Assembly: GCF_013248975.1 (NCBI RefSeq)
Contig: NZ_JABRWH010000001.1
Location: forward strand, 3,182,001 to 3,246,000
Length of the DNA: 64,000 nucleotides
Reading direction: 5' to 3'
Origin: Neobacillus endophyticus
GTDB taxonomy: Bacteria; Bacillota; Bacilli; Bacillales; Cytobacillaceae
Below, in pieces: positions 52,982 through 63,763 of this stretch. A program made the translations under genes and the position numbers. The notes under the pieces were generated by a model, which was given only the letters and a program-made list of their open reading frames with translations, was not told the origin of the DNA and searched no databases. Position 1 is the first letter of the stretch; each line of letters starts with the position of its first letter.

Positions 52982-53524
52982 ATGAGTCAGTTTCACGCTA
53001 CAACGATCTTTGCCGTCCATCATAACGGTGAATGTTCAATGTCTGGAGATGGCCAGGTTACGTTTGGTAATGCGGTTGTGATGAAACATACAGCGAGAAA
53101 AGTGAGAAAAATATTTAATGGAAAAGTATTAGCTGGTTTTGCCGGCTCTGTTGCTGATGCTTTTACTCTTTTTGAGTTATTTGAGGGTAAGTTGGAGGAA
53201 TATAATGGTAACCTTCAGCGTGCGGCAGTGGAACTTGCAAAAGAATGGCGCAGTGATAAAGTATTAAGAAAACTTGAAGCCATGCTCATTGTGATGGATC
53301 GTGAAAATTTATTGCTTGTTTCGGGTACTGGAGAAGTAATTGAACCAGATGATGGAATTCTGGCGATTGGATCTGGTGGCAATTATGCACTTGCAGCTGG
53401 GCGCTCTCTGAAAAAGTATGCCGGCGAACATTTATCAGCAAAAGAAATTGCCAAAGCATCTTTGGAAATCGCAGCGGAAATTTGTGTTTATACAAACCAC
53501 AACATTATTGTTGAAGAGCTATAA
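52982..53524 (+). CDS. hslV: ATP-dependent protease subunit HslV (ClpQ/CodW)
   Basis: HslV is the proteolytic chamber of the HslUV protease. The 180-residue protein starts [12 protein letters not shown]. Most bacteria use an N-terminal Thr just after Met, but Bacillus CodW keeps a short extension and uses an N-terminal Ser as nucleophile; Ser2 here fits that pattern. The family motif [23 protein letters not shown] and [12 protein letters not shown] are present. Its ATG follows AAGGAGGAG. hslU follows after 20 bases. Confidence 0.95.
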   Translation: MSQFHATTIFAVHHNGECSMSGDGQVTFGNAVVMKHTARKVRKIFNGKVLAGFAGSVADAFTLFELFEGKLEEYNGNLQRAAVELAKEWRSDKVLRKLEAMLIVMDRENLLLVSGTGEVIEPDDGILAIGSGGNYALAAGRSLKKYAGEHLSAKEIAKASLEIAAEICVYTNHNIIVEEL

Positions 53525-53544
53525 CGGGAAGGAGACTTAAATAA

Positions 53545-54948
53545 ATGGGTAGAACAACCAATTTAACCCCCCGGCAAATCGTAGAGAAACTCGATCAATA
53601 TATCATTGGCCAAAAGGACGCAAAGAAAGCGGTTGCGGTAGCTCTTAGAAATCGATATCGACGGGGCTTATTAAATGAAAAAATGCGTGACGAAATTATA
53701 CCTAAAAATATTCTAATGATTGGTCCAACTGGGGTAGGGAAAACCGAAATTGCCAGGAGAATTGCCAAGCTGGTTGGTGCGCCATTTGTGAAGGTAGAGG
53801 CTACAAAGTTTACTGAAGTGGGCTATGTGGGTCGTGATGTAGAATCAATGGTACGTGATCTTGCCGAGACTGCTGTCCGTTTAGTGAAAGAGGAACGAAT
53901 GCAAAGTGTAAAGGAACGGGCAGAAGAAAATGCCAATAGCAGGCTGATTGAATTGCTAGTACCCTCAGCTAAAAAGTCCAACAATTATAAAAATCCATTA
54001 GAAATGTTATTCGGCGGCGGGAATTCCTCTTCTGAACAAGAAAACGATCTTGAAGATTATTCTATACAGGAAAAGAGAAAAATCGTTAAAGAAAAGTTAG
54101 CTCTTGGTCAACTGGAAGATGAAATTGTGACAGTTGAGGTCGAAGAACAAGCACCTTCTATGTTCGATTTACTGCAGGGCTCCGGCATTGAACAGATGGG
54201 AATGAATATGCAAGATGCACTTAGCAGTTTTATGCCTAAAAAACGCAAAAAAAGAAAACTGACAGTTCGTGAAGCGAGGAAGGTTTTAACGAGTGAAGAG
54301 GCTTCAAAGCTGATTGATATGGATGAGGTCACTTCCGAAGCTGTTTATCGTGCAGAGCAAACAGGAATTATTTTCATCGATGAAATTGATAAAATAGCCA
54401 GCCGTAATTCAGGCGGGGCTTCTGCTGATGTATCAAGAGAAGGTGTTCAAAGGGATATTTTACCAGTTGTTGAAGGGTCAACAGTCGTGACAAAATACGG
54501 ACCTGTAAAAACAGATCATGTATTATTTATTGCAGCTGGTGCATTCCATATGGCTAAACCGTCTGATTTAATTCCAGAACTTCAAGGCCGTTTTCCAATT
54601 CGGGTCGAATTGACAAAATTGACAGTTGAAGATTTCTTTAAAATATTAATTGAACCGGATAATGCATTAATTAAGCAATATCAAGCATTATTGAAAACGG
54701 AAGGTATAGAAATTGAATTTTCTGACGATGCTATTCATAGGATTGCCGAAATTGCATTTGAGGTGAATCAGAATACGGACAATATTGGAGCAAGACGGCT
54801 TCATACCATTTTAGAAAAGCTATTGGAAGACCTTTCATTTGAAGCGCCGGATATTTCAATGGGGAAAGTAACGATTACACCGCAATATGTGGATGAGAGA
54901 CTTGGTGCGATTTCAAAAAATAAAGATCTAAGTCAATTTATTTTATAG
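53545..54948 (+). CDS. hslU: ATP-dependent protease ATPase subunit HslU (ClpY/CodX)
   Basis: HslU unfolds proteins and feeds them to HslV. The 467-residue AAA+ protein has the N-terminal [17 protein letters not shown], Walker [10 protein letters not shown], a charged intermediate I domain (about residues 110-240) and Walker B IIFIDEID. The C-terminal end DLSQFIL inserts into HslV. AAGGAG precedes ATG 53545. codY lies 115 bases downstream. Confidence 0.96.
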   Translation: MGRTTNLTPRQIVEKLDQYIIGQKDAKKAVAVALRNRYRRGLLNEKMRDEIIPKNILMIGPTGVGKTEIARRIAKLVGAPFVKVEATKFTEVGYVGRDVESMVRDLAETAVRLVKEERMQSVKERAEENANSRLIELLVPSAKKSNNYKNPLEMLFGGGNSSSEQENDLEDYSIQEKRKIVKEKLALGQLEDEIVTVEVEEQAPSMFDLLQGSGIEQMGMNMQDALSSFMPKKRKKRKLTVREARKVLTSEEASKLIDMDEVTSEAVYRAEQTGIIFIDEIDKIASRNSGGASADVSREGVQRDILPVVEGSTVVTKYGPVKTDHVLFIAAGAFHMAKPSDLIPELQGRFPIRVELTKLTVEDFFKILIEPDNALIKQYQALLKTEGIEIEFSDDAIHRIAEIAFEVNQNTDNIGARRLHTILEKLLEDLSFEAPDISMGKVTITPQYVDERLGAISKNKDLSQFIL

Positions 54949-54978
54949 AAATACTAGCCAAAAAAGTAATTTAAACAT

Positions 54979-55006
54979 TTCATTCACTCGAAATATATGT
55001 TATAAC
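54979..55006 (+). promoter_or_regulatory. Candidate codY promoter
   Basis: TTCATT (54979-54984) and TATAAC (55001-55006) are 16 bases apart. It could give codY expression apart from hslVU. Confidence 0.3.
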
Positions 55007-55063
55007 TTATCAGCGTCAATTAAAAATTTAATAATGGTTGCAGCATTTAGGAGGAAGAAACAG

Positions 55064-55843
55064 ATGGATTTACTTACAAAGACTAGAAGAATTAACGTTT
55101 TATTACAAAAAGCAGCAGGAAAACCTGTTAATTTTAAAGAAATGGCCGAAACCTTAAGTGAAACAATTGAAGCCAATATTTATATCGTAAGCCGCCGCGG
55201 AAAACTGTTAGGATTTTCGATTTATCAGCAAATTGAAAACGAGAGAATGAAAAAAATGTTTGAAGATCGTCAATTTCCTGAGCAATATACAAAAAGTCTA
55301 TTCAATATTCAAGAAACGTCATCAAATCTTGATATCGAAAGTGAATATACTGCCTTTCCAGTAGAAAATAGAGATTTATTCCGTGAAGGGCTGACAACGG
55401 TTGTCCCAATTATTGGCGGAGGAGAGCGGATCGGAACTCTAATTCTTGCAAGACTACATGAGAAGTTCCATGACGATGATCTAATCTTAGCTGAATATGG
55501 CGCAACAGTTGTTGGTATGGAGATTTTACGTGAAAAATCAGAAGAAATCGAAGAAGAAGCAAGAAGCAAGGCTGTAGTCCAAATGGCTATTAGTTCATTA
55601 TCATACAGTGAACTTGAAGCAATTGAGCACATTTTTGAAGAACTTAATGGTAATGAAGGGTTATTAGTAGCTTCAAAAATTGCTGACCGTGTAGGTATTA
55701 CACGTTCAGTAATCGTTAATGCTTTAAGAAAATTAGAAAGTGCCGGTGTTATTGAATCACGTTCACTTGGTATGAAAGGAACGTATATCAAGGTACTAAA
55801 TGATAAATTCCTTGTTGAGCTTGATAAATTGAAATCAAATTAA
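55064..55843 (+). CDS. codY: GTP- and branched-chain-amino-acid-sensing repressor CodY
   Basis: CodY represses nitrogen, amino acid and virulence-type genes when GTP and isoleucine, leucine or valine are plentiful. The 259-residue protein has the N-terminal GAF domain that binds the amino acids, a linker helix and a C-terminal winged helix-turn-helix. The latter carries [20 protein letters not shown] (about residues 203-222). I start at ATG 55064 after TTAGGAGGAAG; the length equals B. subtilis CodY. In B. subtilis the fla/che operon follows; here a terminator and rpsB do. Confidence 0.97.
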   Translation: MDLLTKTRRINVLLQKAAGKPVNFKEMAETLSETIEANIYIVSRRGKLLGFSIYQQIENERMKKMFEDRQFPEQYTKSLFNIQETSSNLDIESEYTAFPVENRDLFREGLTTVVPIIGGGERIGTLILARLHEKFHDDDLILAEYGATVVGMEILREKSEEIEEEARSKAVVQMAISSLSYSELEAIEHIFEELNGNEGLLVASKIADRVGITRSVIVNALRKLESAGVIESRSLGMKGTYIKVLNDKFLVELDKLKSN

Positions 55844-55852
55844 GTTTAGTGA

Positions 55853-55884
55853 AAAATCCCCAGCAATTGCTGGGGATTTTTTTT
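55853..55884 (+). terminator. Terminator after codY
   Basis: AAAATCCCCAGC and GCTGGGGATTTT pair around AATT, followed by more T residues. Confidence 0.93.
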
Positions 55885-55896
55885 CCTAATGATAAC

Positions 55897-55926
55897 TTGA
55901 TTTCTATAACAGATTTATGCTATATT
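55897..55926 (+). promoter_or_regulatory. rpsB promoter and leader
   Basis: TTGATT (55897-55902) and TATATT (55921-55926) are 18 bases apart. They predict a leader of about 105 bases before rpsB with a GTGT/ACAC hairpin near its start and a TACAG/CTGT pairing further on. It may be an S2-type self-control leader, which I cannot confirm. Confidence 0.5.
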
Positions 55927-56001
55927 ATTTCATGGTGTTAATACACACGTTCATGGATTTATACAGTTGGTGCTTATTATTAAGTTTCTGTGTAAAGATG
56001 A

Positions 56002-56745
<744 letters not shown>

Positions 56746-56764
56746 TTTAAAAGGTAGTAAGTAT

Positions 56765-56807
56765 AAAAAGGTGATAGGAGGGAGCACCCTATATCACCTT
56801 TTTTTAA
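56765..56807 (+). terminator. Terminator after rpsB
   Basis: AAAAAGGTGATA-GAGGG and CCCT-ATATCACCTTTTT pair with a small bulge around AGCA, followed by T residues. It separates rpsB from tsf or reduces tsf relative to rpsB. Confidence 0.88.
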
Positions 56808-56812
56808 AGAAA

Positions 56813-56839
56813 ATGAGAAGCCAATTTATTGCTTCTCAT
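56813..56839 (+). repeat. Perfect hairpin in the tsf leader
   Basis: ATGAGAAGC (56813-56821) and GCTTCTCAT (56831-56839) form a 9-bp stem with a nine-base loop. No T run follows, so it is not a simple terminator. Confidence 0.6.
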
Positions 56840-56910
56840 GCAAAATAAGGTTTATTAAAGCTAGCAATGGCTAAGCTAGAAATACATAGTATTATAAGGA
56901 GGATCCTAAA

Positions 56911-57795
56911 ATGGCAATTTCTGCTCAAATGGTAAAAGAACTACGCGAAAAAACTGGCGCTGGAATGATGGATTGTAAAAAAGCGTTAACTGAAACAAAT
57001 GGTGATATGGAAAAAGCAATTGACTACCTTCGTGAAAAAGGGATTGCGAAAGCAGCTAAGAAAGCTGACCGTGTCGCTGCTGAAGGTTTAACTTCTATTG
57101 TAACTGATGGTAATAATGCAGTGATTCTTGAAGTTAACTCTGAAACAGATTTCGTTGCAAAAAACGAAGGCTTCCAAACTCTTGTTAAAGAGCTTGCAGC
57201 ACATCTTCTTAAAAACAAACCAGCTTCTGTTGAAGAAGCTCTAGCTCAAACAATGGATAATGGAGCGAATGTTGCTGACCACATTAACGCTGCAATTGCA
57301 AAAATCGGAGAAAAACTTACTCTTCGCCGTTTTGAAGTAGTATCTAAGACTGATAACGATGCATTTGGTGCATACCTTCACATGGGAGGACGCATCTCTG
57401 TGTTAACAGTTCTTGAAGGCACAACAGATGCAGATGCTGCGAAGGATATTTCCATGCATATTGCTGCATTAAATCCAAAATATGTTTCTCGTGACCAAGT
57501 ATCACAAGAAGAAGTAGAACATGAGCGTCAAGTATTGACTCAACAAGCATTAAACGAAGGTAAGCCAGAAAACATCGTAGCTAAAATGGTTGAAGGCCGT
57601 CTTGGTAAATATTTTGAAGACGTTTGTGTTCTTGACCAGACATTCGTTAAAAACCCTGACCAAAAAGTACGTCAGTTTGTAGAATCTAAAGGTGCTAAGG
57701 TTCGTGAGTTTATTCGTTACGAAGTTGGAGAAGGTATTGAAAAGCGCGAAGATAACTTTGCTGAAGAAGTTATGAATCAAGTCAATAAAAAATAA
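56911..57795 (+). CDS. tsf: Elongation factor Ts
   Basis: EF-Ts exchanges GDP for GTP on EF-Tu. The 294-residue protein has the N-terminal UBA-like domain ([16 protein letters not shown]), the core contact sequence [12 protein letters not shown] and a C-terminal module. ATAAGGAGGATCC precedes ATG 56911. Confidence 0.97.
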   Translation: MAISAQMVKELREKTGAGMMDCKKALTETNGDMEKAIDYLREKGIAKAAKKADRVAAEGLTSIVTDGNNAVILEVNSETDFVAKNEGFQTLVKELAAHLLKNKPASVEEALAQTMDNGANVADHINAAIAKIGEKLTLRRFEVVSKTDNDAFGAYLHMGGRISVLTVLEGTTDADAAKDISMHIAALNPKYVSRDQVSQEEVEHERQVLTQQALNEGKPENIVAKMVEGRLGKYFEDVCVLDQTFVKNPDQKVRQFVESKGAKVREFIRYEVGEGIEKREDNFAEEVMNQVNKK

Positions 57796-57825
57796 ACAGC
57801 GATTCCAGGTAAACAATTTTGAATT

Positions 57826-57855
57826 TTGTTACAAGGAATGTTACTGTAATATAAT
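57826..57855 (+). promoter_or_regulatory. Candidate pyrH promoter
   Basis: TTGTTA (57826-57831) and a consensus TATAAT (57850-57855) are 18 bases apart. The predicted start near 57862 falls at the 5' arm of the terminator-like hairpin that follows. Confidence 0.5.
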
Positions 57856-57859
57856 TTTG

Positions 57860-57892
57860 AATAGGGGACACAGTGTGTTCCCTATTTTTCAA
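57860..57892 (+). terminator. Terminator between tsf and pyrH
   Basis: AATAGGG-ACAC and GTGT-CCCTATT pair (with one G-U) around AGT, followed by TTTTC. It ends tsf transcripts, but because it begins at the predicted pyrH start it could also attenuate pyrH. Confidence 0.8.
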
Positions 57893-57921
57893 GGTAATAT
57901 AGCTTACTTTTGGAGGTTTAT

Positions 57922-58647
57922 ATGAGTGGTCCTAAGTACAAACGTGTTGTTTTAAAATTGAGCGGTGAGGCACTTGCCGGTGATTCAGACTTTGGTATTA
58001 AGCCTTCTGTTATTAAATCCATTGCCATTCAGGTAAAAGAAATCGCAGATCTTGGAGTAGAGGTTGCTGTCGTGGTAGGCGGCGGCAATATTTGGCGCGG
58101 TAAAATTGGCAGTGAAATGGGTATGGATCGGGCAACAGCGGATTATATGGGAATGCTTGCAACAGTCATGAATTCCTTAGCTCTTCAAGATAGTTTGGAA
58201 CAATTAGGCATTGAATCTCGGGTTCAAACTTCCATTGAGATGCGCCAGGTCGCAGAACCATATATTAGACGAAGAGCGATGAGGCATTTAGAGAAAAAGC
58301 GGGTCGTTATTTTCGCGGCAGGAACTGGAAATCCATATTTCTCAACGGATACGACAGCTGCTTTAAGAGCTGCAGAAATTGATGCTGAAGTCATTTTAAT
58401 GGCAAAAAATAATGTAGACGGCGTTTATTCTGCCGACCCACGTGTAGATGCTACAGCTACCAAATATGAAGATTTATCTTTCTTAGACGTATTGAAGGAA
58501 GGTTTGGCAGTTATGGATTCAACTGCTTCTTCATTATGTATGGATAATGATATTCCGCTTATTGTGTTCTCTATTATGGAACAAGGAAATATTAAAAGAG
58601 CTGTTATGGGCGAAAAAATTGGAACTATCGTTAGGGGGAAAAACTAA
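57922..58647 (+). CDS. pyrH: UMP kinase
   Basis: PyrH phosphorylates UMP to UDP and is activated by GTP. The 241-residue amino acid kinase fold has [37 protein letters not shown] and the [14 protein letters not shown] motif. I start at ATG 57922, five bases after GGAGG; a TTG at 57910 is less likely. It acts just after the pyr operon products at the left end of the window. The stop overlaps the frr start by one base. Confidence 0.97.
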   Translation: MSGPKYKRVVLKLSGEALAGDSDFGIKPSVIKSIAIQVKEIADLGVEVAVVVGGGNIWRGKIGSEMGMDRATADYMGMLATVMNSLALQDSLEQLGIESRVQTSIEMRQVAEPYIRRRAMRHLEKKRVVIFAAGTGNPYFSTDTTAALRAAEIDAEVILMAKNNVDGVYSADPRVDATATKYEDLSFLDVLKEGLAVMDSTASSLCMDNDIPLIVFSIMEQGNIKRAVMGEKIGTIVRGKN

Positions 58648-59204
58648 TGCCAAAACAAGTCATTAATTCAGCAAAAGATAGAATGACAAAAGCAATTCAA
58701 GCATATACGAGGGAACTTGCAAGCATTCGTGCAGGCAGAGCAAGTGCATCTTTGTTAGATAGAATTACTGTAGATTATTACGGTGCCCCAACACCAGTCA
58801 ATCAGCTTGCAGGGATTTCAACACCTGAAGCAAGATTGCTTGTTATTCAGCCATATGATAAATCTATTCTGGGTGAAATTGAAAAAGCCATCCTTAAATC
58901 AGATTTGGGCCTTAATCCATCAAATGATGGCTCGATTATTCGGATTGCTATCCCGCAATTAACGGAAGAGCGCCGTAAAGAGCTTGTTAAAGTTGTTAAA
59001 AAAGAATCAGAAGAAGCAAAAGTGGCTATTCGAAATATTCGCCGTGATGCTAATGATGAGTTAAAGAAACTTGAGAAAAATGGTGAAATTACAGAAGATG
59101 CCCTTCGTGGATTTTCTGAGGACATTCAAAAGATTACGGATGATCATATCAACAAGATTGACCAAATCACTAAAGATAAAGAGAAAGAAATTATGGAAGT
59201 TTAA
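58647..59204 (+). CDS. frr: Ribosome recycling factor
   Basis: Frr splits post-termination ribosomes together with EF-G. The 185-residue L-shaped protein has the three-helix bundle with [26 protein letters not shown] and the C-terminal [21 protein letters not shown]. The TAATG overlap with pyrH means the two are coupled. A terminator follows. Confidence 0.97.
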   Translation: MPKQVINSAKDRMTKAIQAYTRELASIRAGRASASLLDRITVDYYGAPTPVNQLAGISTPEARLLVIQPYDKSILGEIEKAILKSDLGLNPSNDGSIIRIAIPQLTEERRKELVKVVKKESEEAKVAIRNIRRDANDELKKLEKNGEITEDALRGFSEDIQKITDDHINKIDQITKDKEKEIMEV

Positions 59205-59207
59205 TGA

Positions 59208-59238
59208 TCTAAAAGACCCTCTTTTTAGGGGGTTTTTC
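59208..59238 (+). terminator. Terminator after frr
   Basis: AAAAGACCCTC and GGGGGTTTTT pair with one G-U around TTTTTA, followed by C and an A-T stretch. Confidence 0.75.
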
Positions 59239-59470
59239 ACTATTTATGGCCTTTATTTAGAAATTGATAAGAATTACAGGGTAAAAGGAAATTATGCGTT
59301 ATTTATTAATATTTGGCATAAGTTATTTGGTAGAGATATATTCCTGCTTTTTTGGTATGATAAAAACATGTTATGATACACTATTATTTTCCTTTACATA
59401 TTAGTACAATGGATTCACTGGAACAGATTAATTTCGGAGGAAATGATTAATTATTTGGAGGAGTAATGTT

Positions 59471-60247
59471 ATGTTAAATAAAATAAAACTTTGGAAGAAC
59501 CAAAATAACTCTTCCACACTCCGAGATCACATAGAAAAAATTAAAAAACTGCCTGTCCCTGAACATGTTGCCATTATTATGGATGGAAACGGCCGCTGGG
59601 CTAAGAAACGGGCCTTGCCCCGTATAGCCGGTCACCATGAAGGGATGAAGGTGGTACGAAAGACGACAATGCTGGCCAATGAACTTGGTTTGAAATATTT
59701 GACATTGTATGCTTTTTCTACCGAAAACTGGAAACGCCCGAAAAATGAGGTAGAATATATTATGAAGCTGCCTGAGGAATTTTTAGGCACCTTTCTGCCG
59801 GAATTAATTGAAAATAATGTTCAAGTGAAAATGATGGGTTATAAAGAACAATTGCCAATACATACACTTAATGCTATTGAAAAAGCAATGGAAGCAACCA
59901 AAAATAATAATGGTTTAATATTAAACTTTGCATTAAATTACGGGAGCAGAGCTGAAATACTGGATGCCGTAAAGAAAGTAATGCATGATATTCAAAATGG
60001 AATGATAACGGAATCAGATATAGATGAATCTAGCTTTTCTTCCTATTTAATGACAGCGAATTTACCGGACCCGGATCTCTTGATTAGGACAAGTGGTGAA
60101 ATTCGACTTAGTAATTTTATGCTATGGCAGCTTGCTTACTCGGAGTTTTTGTTTACAGACGTATTATGGCCGGATTTTAACGAGGAACATTTACTTACAG
60201 CAATAGAAGCCTTTCAAAAACGTCAACGGAGATTTGGTGGAGTCTAA
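59471..60247 (+). CDS. uppS: Undecaprenyl diphosphate synthase (isoprenyl transferase)
   Basis: UppS elongates farnesyl diphosphate to the C55 carrier used for peptidoglycan and teichoic acids. The 258-residue cis-prenyltransferase has the catalytic Asp38 in IIMDGNGRWAKKR, YAFSTENWKRP and the C-terminal RTSGEIRLSNFMLWQ. GGAGGAG precedes ATG 59471. In the 266 bases before it I found no convincing promoter apart from AT-rich -10-like sequences (TATGAT near 59370). Confidence 0.96.
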   Translation: MLNKIKLWKNQNNSSTLRDHIEKIKKLPVPEHVAIIMDGNGRWAKKRALPRIAGHHEGMKVVRKTTMLANELGLKYLTLYAFSTENWKRPKNEVEYIMKLPEEFLGTFLPELIENNVQVKMMGYKEQLPIHTLNAIEKAMEATKNNNGLILNFALNYGSRAEILDAVKKVMHDIQNGMITESDIDESSFSSYLMTANLPDPDLLIRTSGEIRLSNFMLWQLAYSEFLFTDVLWPDFNEEHLLTAIEAFQKRQRRFGGV

Positions 60248-60327
60248 ATTCGGGATATCCTAGTTTAAATAAAAAAACATTTGAATTATCCTACCCTGTT
60301 TACAACAAAAAAGGTGTTGAACTTTTA

Positions 60328-61113
60328 ATGAAGCAAAGGATTATAACAGCAGTCGTAGCTGCAGCACTATTTTTACCGATTGTGTTTTATGGCAGCCTTC
60401 CGGTTGTTATTTTGACTTATTTAATGGCAAGTGTTGGACTTTATGAATTATTAAAAATGAAAAAGATGAATATATTTTCAATAAATGGTTTTCTTTCATT
60501 GGGATTTCTCTGGGTGATCATTTTCCCAGAAAAATATGAAGCAGCAGTAAACTTTTATTATTCCAAGGAAGAGTTGGGGATTGCTTTTATTTTGCTGCTA
60601 CTGGCATATACCGTTATTACGAAAAATAGCTTTAATTTTGAAGATGCTGCGTTTTCCATTTTTTCGGTCCTATATGTTGGAATAGGATTTTACTCCTTTA
60701 TGGAGACGCGTGATGCGGGATTGGTATATATTTTTTATTCGCTATTTATGATTTGGGCAACTGACTCTGGCGCCTATTTTATTGGGAAAGCAATTGGCAG
60801 GAATAAATTATGGCCGGAAATCAGTCCTAATAAAACGATAGAAGGTTTTATTGGCGGTGTGGTTTGTGCCGTTGTAGTTGCTATTTTATTTGCAATCTTT
60901 TCACAGATCCATGCTTCATTTGTAACTTTAATGGGAATCACTGCTGTATTATCTGTTTTTGGACAAATTGGTGACCTTGTACAATCGGCATTCAAGCGAC
61001 ATTTTAATGTGAAGGATTCAGGAACTATTTTACCTGGACACGGAGGAATTCTGGACCGTTTCGACAGTTTATTATTTGTCTGGCCCTTGTTACATTTTTT
61101 TCACCTTTGGTAA
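60328..61113 (+). CDS. cdsA: Phosphatidate cytidylyltransferase
   Basis: CdsA makes CDP-diacylglycerol, the precursor of phosphatidylglycerol and phosphatidylethanolamine. The 261-residue protein has about eight membrane helices. The family signature SAFKRHFNVKDSGTILPGHG, continuing into GGILDRFDS, is near the C-terminus and holds metal and substrate residues. ATG 60328 has only a weak ribosome site (AAAAGGTG, nine bases upstream). Confidence 0.95.
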   Translation: MKQRIITAVVAAALFLPIVFYGSLPVVILTYLMASVGLYELLKMKKMNIFSINGFLSLGFLWVIIFPEKYEAAVNFYYSKEELGIAFILLLLAYTVITKNSFNFEDAAFSIFSVLYVGIGFYSFMETRDAGLVYIFYSLFMIWATDSGAYFIGKAIGRNKLWPEISPNKTIEGFIGGVVCAVVVAILFAIFSQIHASFVTLMGITAVLSVFGQIGDLVQSAFKRHFNVKDSGTILPGHGGILDRFDSLLFVWPLLHFFHLW

Positions 61114-61178
61114 AAAGCTTTCCCATGTATTTGCAATATCAAAGGGTTTTTTAGCTTTTCGTTTAGGAGTGGACTTCA

Positions 61179-62321
61179 TTGAAAACAATAAGTTTAATGG
61201 GTGCAACTGGTTCGATCGGCACACAGACATTGGCAATTATTCGAGAGCATCCTCAAGAATTTCAATTAGCCGCCATTTCAGTTGGCAAAAATATTGATTT
61301 AGCTCGGAAAATAATAATCGAATTTCAACCAAAGCTAGTTTCTGTACAAAGTAAAGATGTTTGTAATACATTAAAAGCAGAGTTTCCACATGTGAGGTTT
61401 ACATTCGGTGATGAAGGATTAATAGAAGTCGCTGTATATAAAGACGCTGACATACTTGTTAATGCTGTTCTTGGAAGTGTAGGCTTGGATCCTACATTAC
61501 AGGCAATTGAAAGTGGTAAAACAATTGCGATAGCCAATAAGGAAACTTTGGTAACTGCTGGACATTTAGTAATGGAAGCGGCCAAAAGAAATCAAGTATC
61601 CCTTCTACCAGTAGACAGTGAACATTCTGCCATTTTTCAAGCATTACAGGGCGAAAAGGAAAAGAATATTGAGCGTTTAATTTTGACAGCGTCCGGCGGG
61701 AGTTTTCGCGACCGACCACGTCAAGACTTGGAAACAGTCACCGTTCAAGAGGCACTTAATCATCCAAACTGGTCGATGGGGGCTAAAATTACCATTGATT
61801 CGGCAACAATGATGAATAAAGGTCTTGAAGTGATTGAGGCTCACTGGCTGTTCAATATCCCTTATAATAAAATTGATGTGCTGCTCCATAAAGAAAGTAT
61901 TATTCACTCCATGGTTGAATTTCATGATACAAGTGTAATAGCTCAATTAGGAACACCAGATATGAGGGTCCCCATTCAATATGCATTGACGTACCCGGAT
62001 CGGCTGCCTCTTCCTTCGGGAAATCGCTTGAACCTTTCGGAAGTTGGAAAACTCCATTTTATGGATATGGACCTTGAAAGGTTTCGCTGTTTGGATTTTG
62101 CCTACAGAGCAGGGGAAATAGGCGGCACAATGCCAACCGTTTTAAATGCTGCAAATGAAGTAGCTGTCGAAGCCTTTCTGAACGGGAAAATTCGTTTTTT
62201 ACAAATTGAAGATTTAATTGAAAAGGCATTGAGCGTTCATCAAGTAATAGAACACCCTAGCTTAAAGCTTATTCAAGAAGTTGACAGAGAAACAAGAGAG
62301 TTTGTACGTTCACTCTTATAA
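61179..62321 (+). CDS. dxr: 1-deoxy-D-xylulose 5-phosphate reductoisomerase
   Basis: Dxr makes MEP, the committed step of the non-mevalonate isoprenoid pathway that feeds UppS. The 380-residue protein has the NADPH loop [40 protein letters not shown] and the metal/fosmidomycin-binding ASGGSFRD. The start is TTG 61179 after TTTAGGAGTGG; the N-terminus then matches relatives ([12 protein letters not shown]). Confidence 0.96.
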   Translation: MKTISLMGATGSIGTQTLAIIREHPQEFQLAAISVGKNIDLARKIIIEFQPKLVSVQSKDVCNTLKAEFPHVRFTFGDEGLIEVAVYKDADILVNAVLGSVGLDPTLQAIESGKTIAIANKETLVTAGHLVMEAAKRNQVSLLPVDSEHSAIFQALQGEKEKNIERLILTASGGSFRDRPRQDLETVTVQEALNHPNWSMGAKITIDSATMMNKGLEVIEAHWLFNIPYNKIDVLLHKESIIHSMVEFHDTSVIAQLGTPDMRVPIQYALTYPDRLPLPSGNRLNLSEVGKLHFMDMDLERFRCLDFAYRAGEIGGTMPTVLNAANEVAVEAFLNGKIRFLQIEDLIEKALSVHQVIEHPSLKLIQEVDRETREFVRSLL

Positions 62322-62338
62322 AAAAGGTGGTTTTATTT

Positions 62339-63601
62339 TTGACTACAGTTATTGCCTTTATTGTGATTTTTGGCGCACTCGTCTTTTTTCATGAGTTAGG
62401 TCATTTTATTTTTGCAAAAAGGGCAGGTGTTCTCTGCCGAGAATTCGCAATAGGTATGGGTCCTAAGGTATTCTCCCATAAAAAAGGAGAAACAACATAT
62501 ACCATAAGGTTATTACCAATTGGCGGCTTTGTCCGCATGGCAGGAGAAGATCCTGAAATGGTAGACATTAAGCCTGGCCATCGGGTTGGCTTGTTATTTG
62601 ATCAGGAAGAAAAAGTAACAAAGATTATTTTGAATAAAAAGGAAAAGTATCCCAATTGCCGTATTGTTGAAGTTGAATATACTGATTTGGAAAAGGATCT
62701 TTTCATTAAGGGATACCCTGATGATGAAGAAGAACAATTAAAAACATTCATCATCCATCCACAGGCTGCTATTGTTGAAAATGGTATAGAATCACAAATT
62801 GCTCCAATTGATCGTCAATTTGGTTCCAAAACATTGGGCCAAAGATTTATGGCCATCTTTGCAGGGCCGATGATGAATTTTGTACTTGCATTCGTAGTCT
62901 TCGTTTTAATTGCTCTATTGCAGGGGGTCCCAACTAATGAACCCAAATTGGGTGTCATCACCCCTGATGGTGCAGCGAAAGCGGCGGGGCTCAAACAAGG
63001 GGATATTGTACAAAGTATAAATGGATCTGAAATCTCCAGTTGGTCTGATGTTGTGGAAATCATTCGCAAAAGTCCTAATAAAAAATTAGATTTCTCGATT
63101 CTTCGTGGAGGTAAAGAGAAGGATATTGAAGTTACACCTAAAGAAAATATCGTAGATGGCAATAAGATGGGGATTATTGGAGTATACAGCCCTGTTGAAA
63201 AATCTCCAGTTCAAGCTGTAACAAGTGGGGCAAAGGATACTTATTTCTGGACAAAGCAAATTTTTGTTATGCTAGGAAAGCTCGTAACTGGCCAATTTTC
63301 AATCAATGCCCTGTCTGGTCCAGTTGGTATTTATGTATCTACTGATGAAGTAGCGAAATCAGGAATTTACTATTTAATGAAATGGGCTGGAATTTTAAGC
63401 ATCAATCTTGGGATCATGAATTTACTGCCTATTCCTGCGCTTGATGGCGGAAGACTTATGTTCTTTGCAGTTGAAGCAGTTCGTGGAAAACCTGTTGACC
63501 GACAAAAGGAAGGAATGGTTCATTTTATTGGTTTTGCTCTTCTCATGCTTCTGATGCTAGTGGTAACATGGAATGACATTCAAAGATTTTTCTTGAAGTA
63601 A
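62339..63601 (+). CDS. rseP: Intramembrane zinc metalloprotease RseP/RasP
   Basis: RasP is a site-2 protease that cuts anti-sigma factors (RsiW) and leftover signal peptides within the membrane. The 420-residue protein has the zinc motif HELGH at residues 18-22 in the first membrane helix and a middle PDZ domain (about residues 205-270). A third zinc ligand lies in MNLLPIPALDGGRL, and the last helix is near the C-terminus. I start at TTG 62339, eight bases after AAGGTGG. The in-frame GTG at 62327 is part of that site. B. subtilis has proS next; it is absent here. Confidence 0.94.
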   Translation: MTTVIAFIVIFGALVFFHELGHFIFAKRAGVLCREFAIGMGPKVFSHKKGETTYTIRLLPIGGFVRMAGEDPEMVDIKPGHRVGLLFDQEEKVTKIILNKKEKYPNCRIVEVEYTDLEKDLFIKGYPDDEEEQLKTFIIHPQAAIVENGIESQIAPIDRQFGSKTLGQRFMAIFAGPMMNFVLAFVVFVLIALLQGVPTNEPKLGVITPDGAAKAAGLKQGDIVQSINGSEISSWSDVVEIIRKSPNKKLDFSILRGGKEKDIEVTPKENIVDGNKMGIIGVYSPVEKSPVQAVTSGAKDTYFWTKQIFVMLGKLVTGQFSINALSGPVGIYVSTDEVAKSGIYYLMKWAGILSINLGIMNLLPIPALDGGRLMFFAVEAVRGKPVDRQKEGMVHFIGFALLMLLMLVVTWNDIQRFFLK

Positions 63602-63602
63602 A

Positions 63603-63641
63603 TAATGATGAGGGACCGCAATAGTGGTTCCTCATTTTTGA
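63603..63641 (+). terminator. Terminator after rseP
   Basis: ATGAGG-ACC and GGT-CCTCAT pair with a G-U between them around GCAATAGT, followed by TTTTTG. Confidence 0.88.
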
Positions 63642-63700
63642 TTATAGGCAAATATGGTTAAAGTTTTCTGTGGATATTTGCCGAAACAACTCGAATCCTG

Positions 63701-63709
63701 TGATATAAT
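63701..63709 (+). promoter_or_regulatory. polC promoter (extended -10)
   Basis: TGATATAAT matches the extended -10 form TG-N-TATAAT. A -35-like TTGCCG lies upstream with long spacing. It is about 50 bases before the polC start and after the rseP terminator, so polC is probably an independent unit here. Confidence 0.5.
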
Positions 63710-63763
63710 TGTTTTTTGATAAAGAAAGACTAGAGAATTTTTAATAGATGGGAGAGAAGAAGG

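Noticed and set aside
59071..59376. 101-codon plus-strand frame running from frr into the gap before uppS
   Set aside because: It begins inside frr in another frame and reads through the frr terminator; low complexity, no ribosome site.
61076..61297. 73-codon frame across the cdsA-dxr junction
   Set aside because: It overlaps the end of cdsA and start of dxr in a different frame, with no support.
63602..63700. Possible T-box left over from proS
   Set aside because: No specifier loop or conserved T-box sequence is visible; the hairpin is an ordinary terminator.
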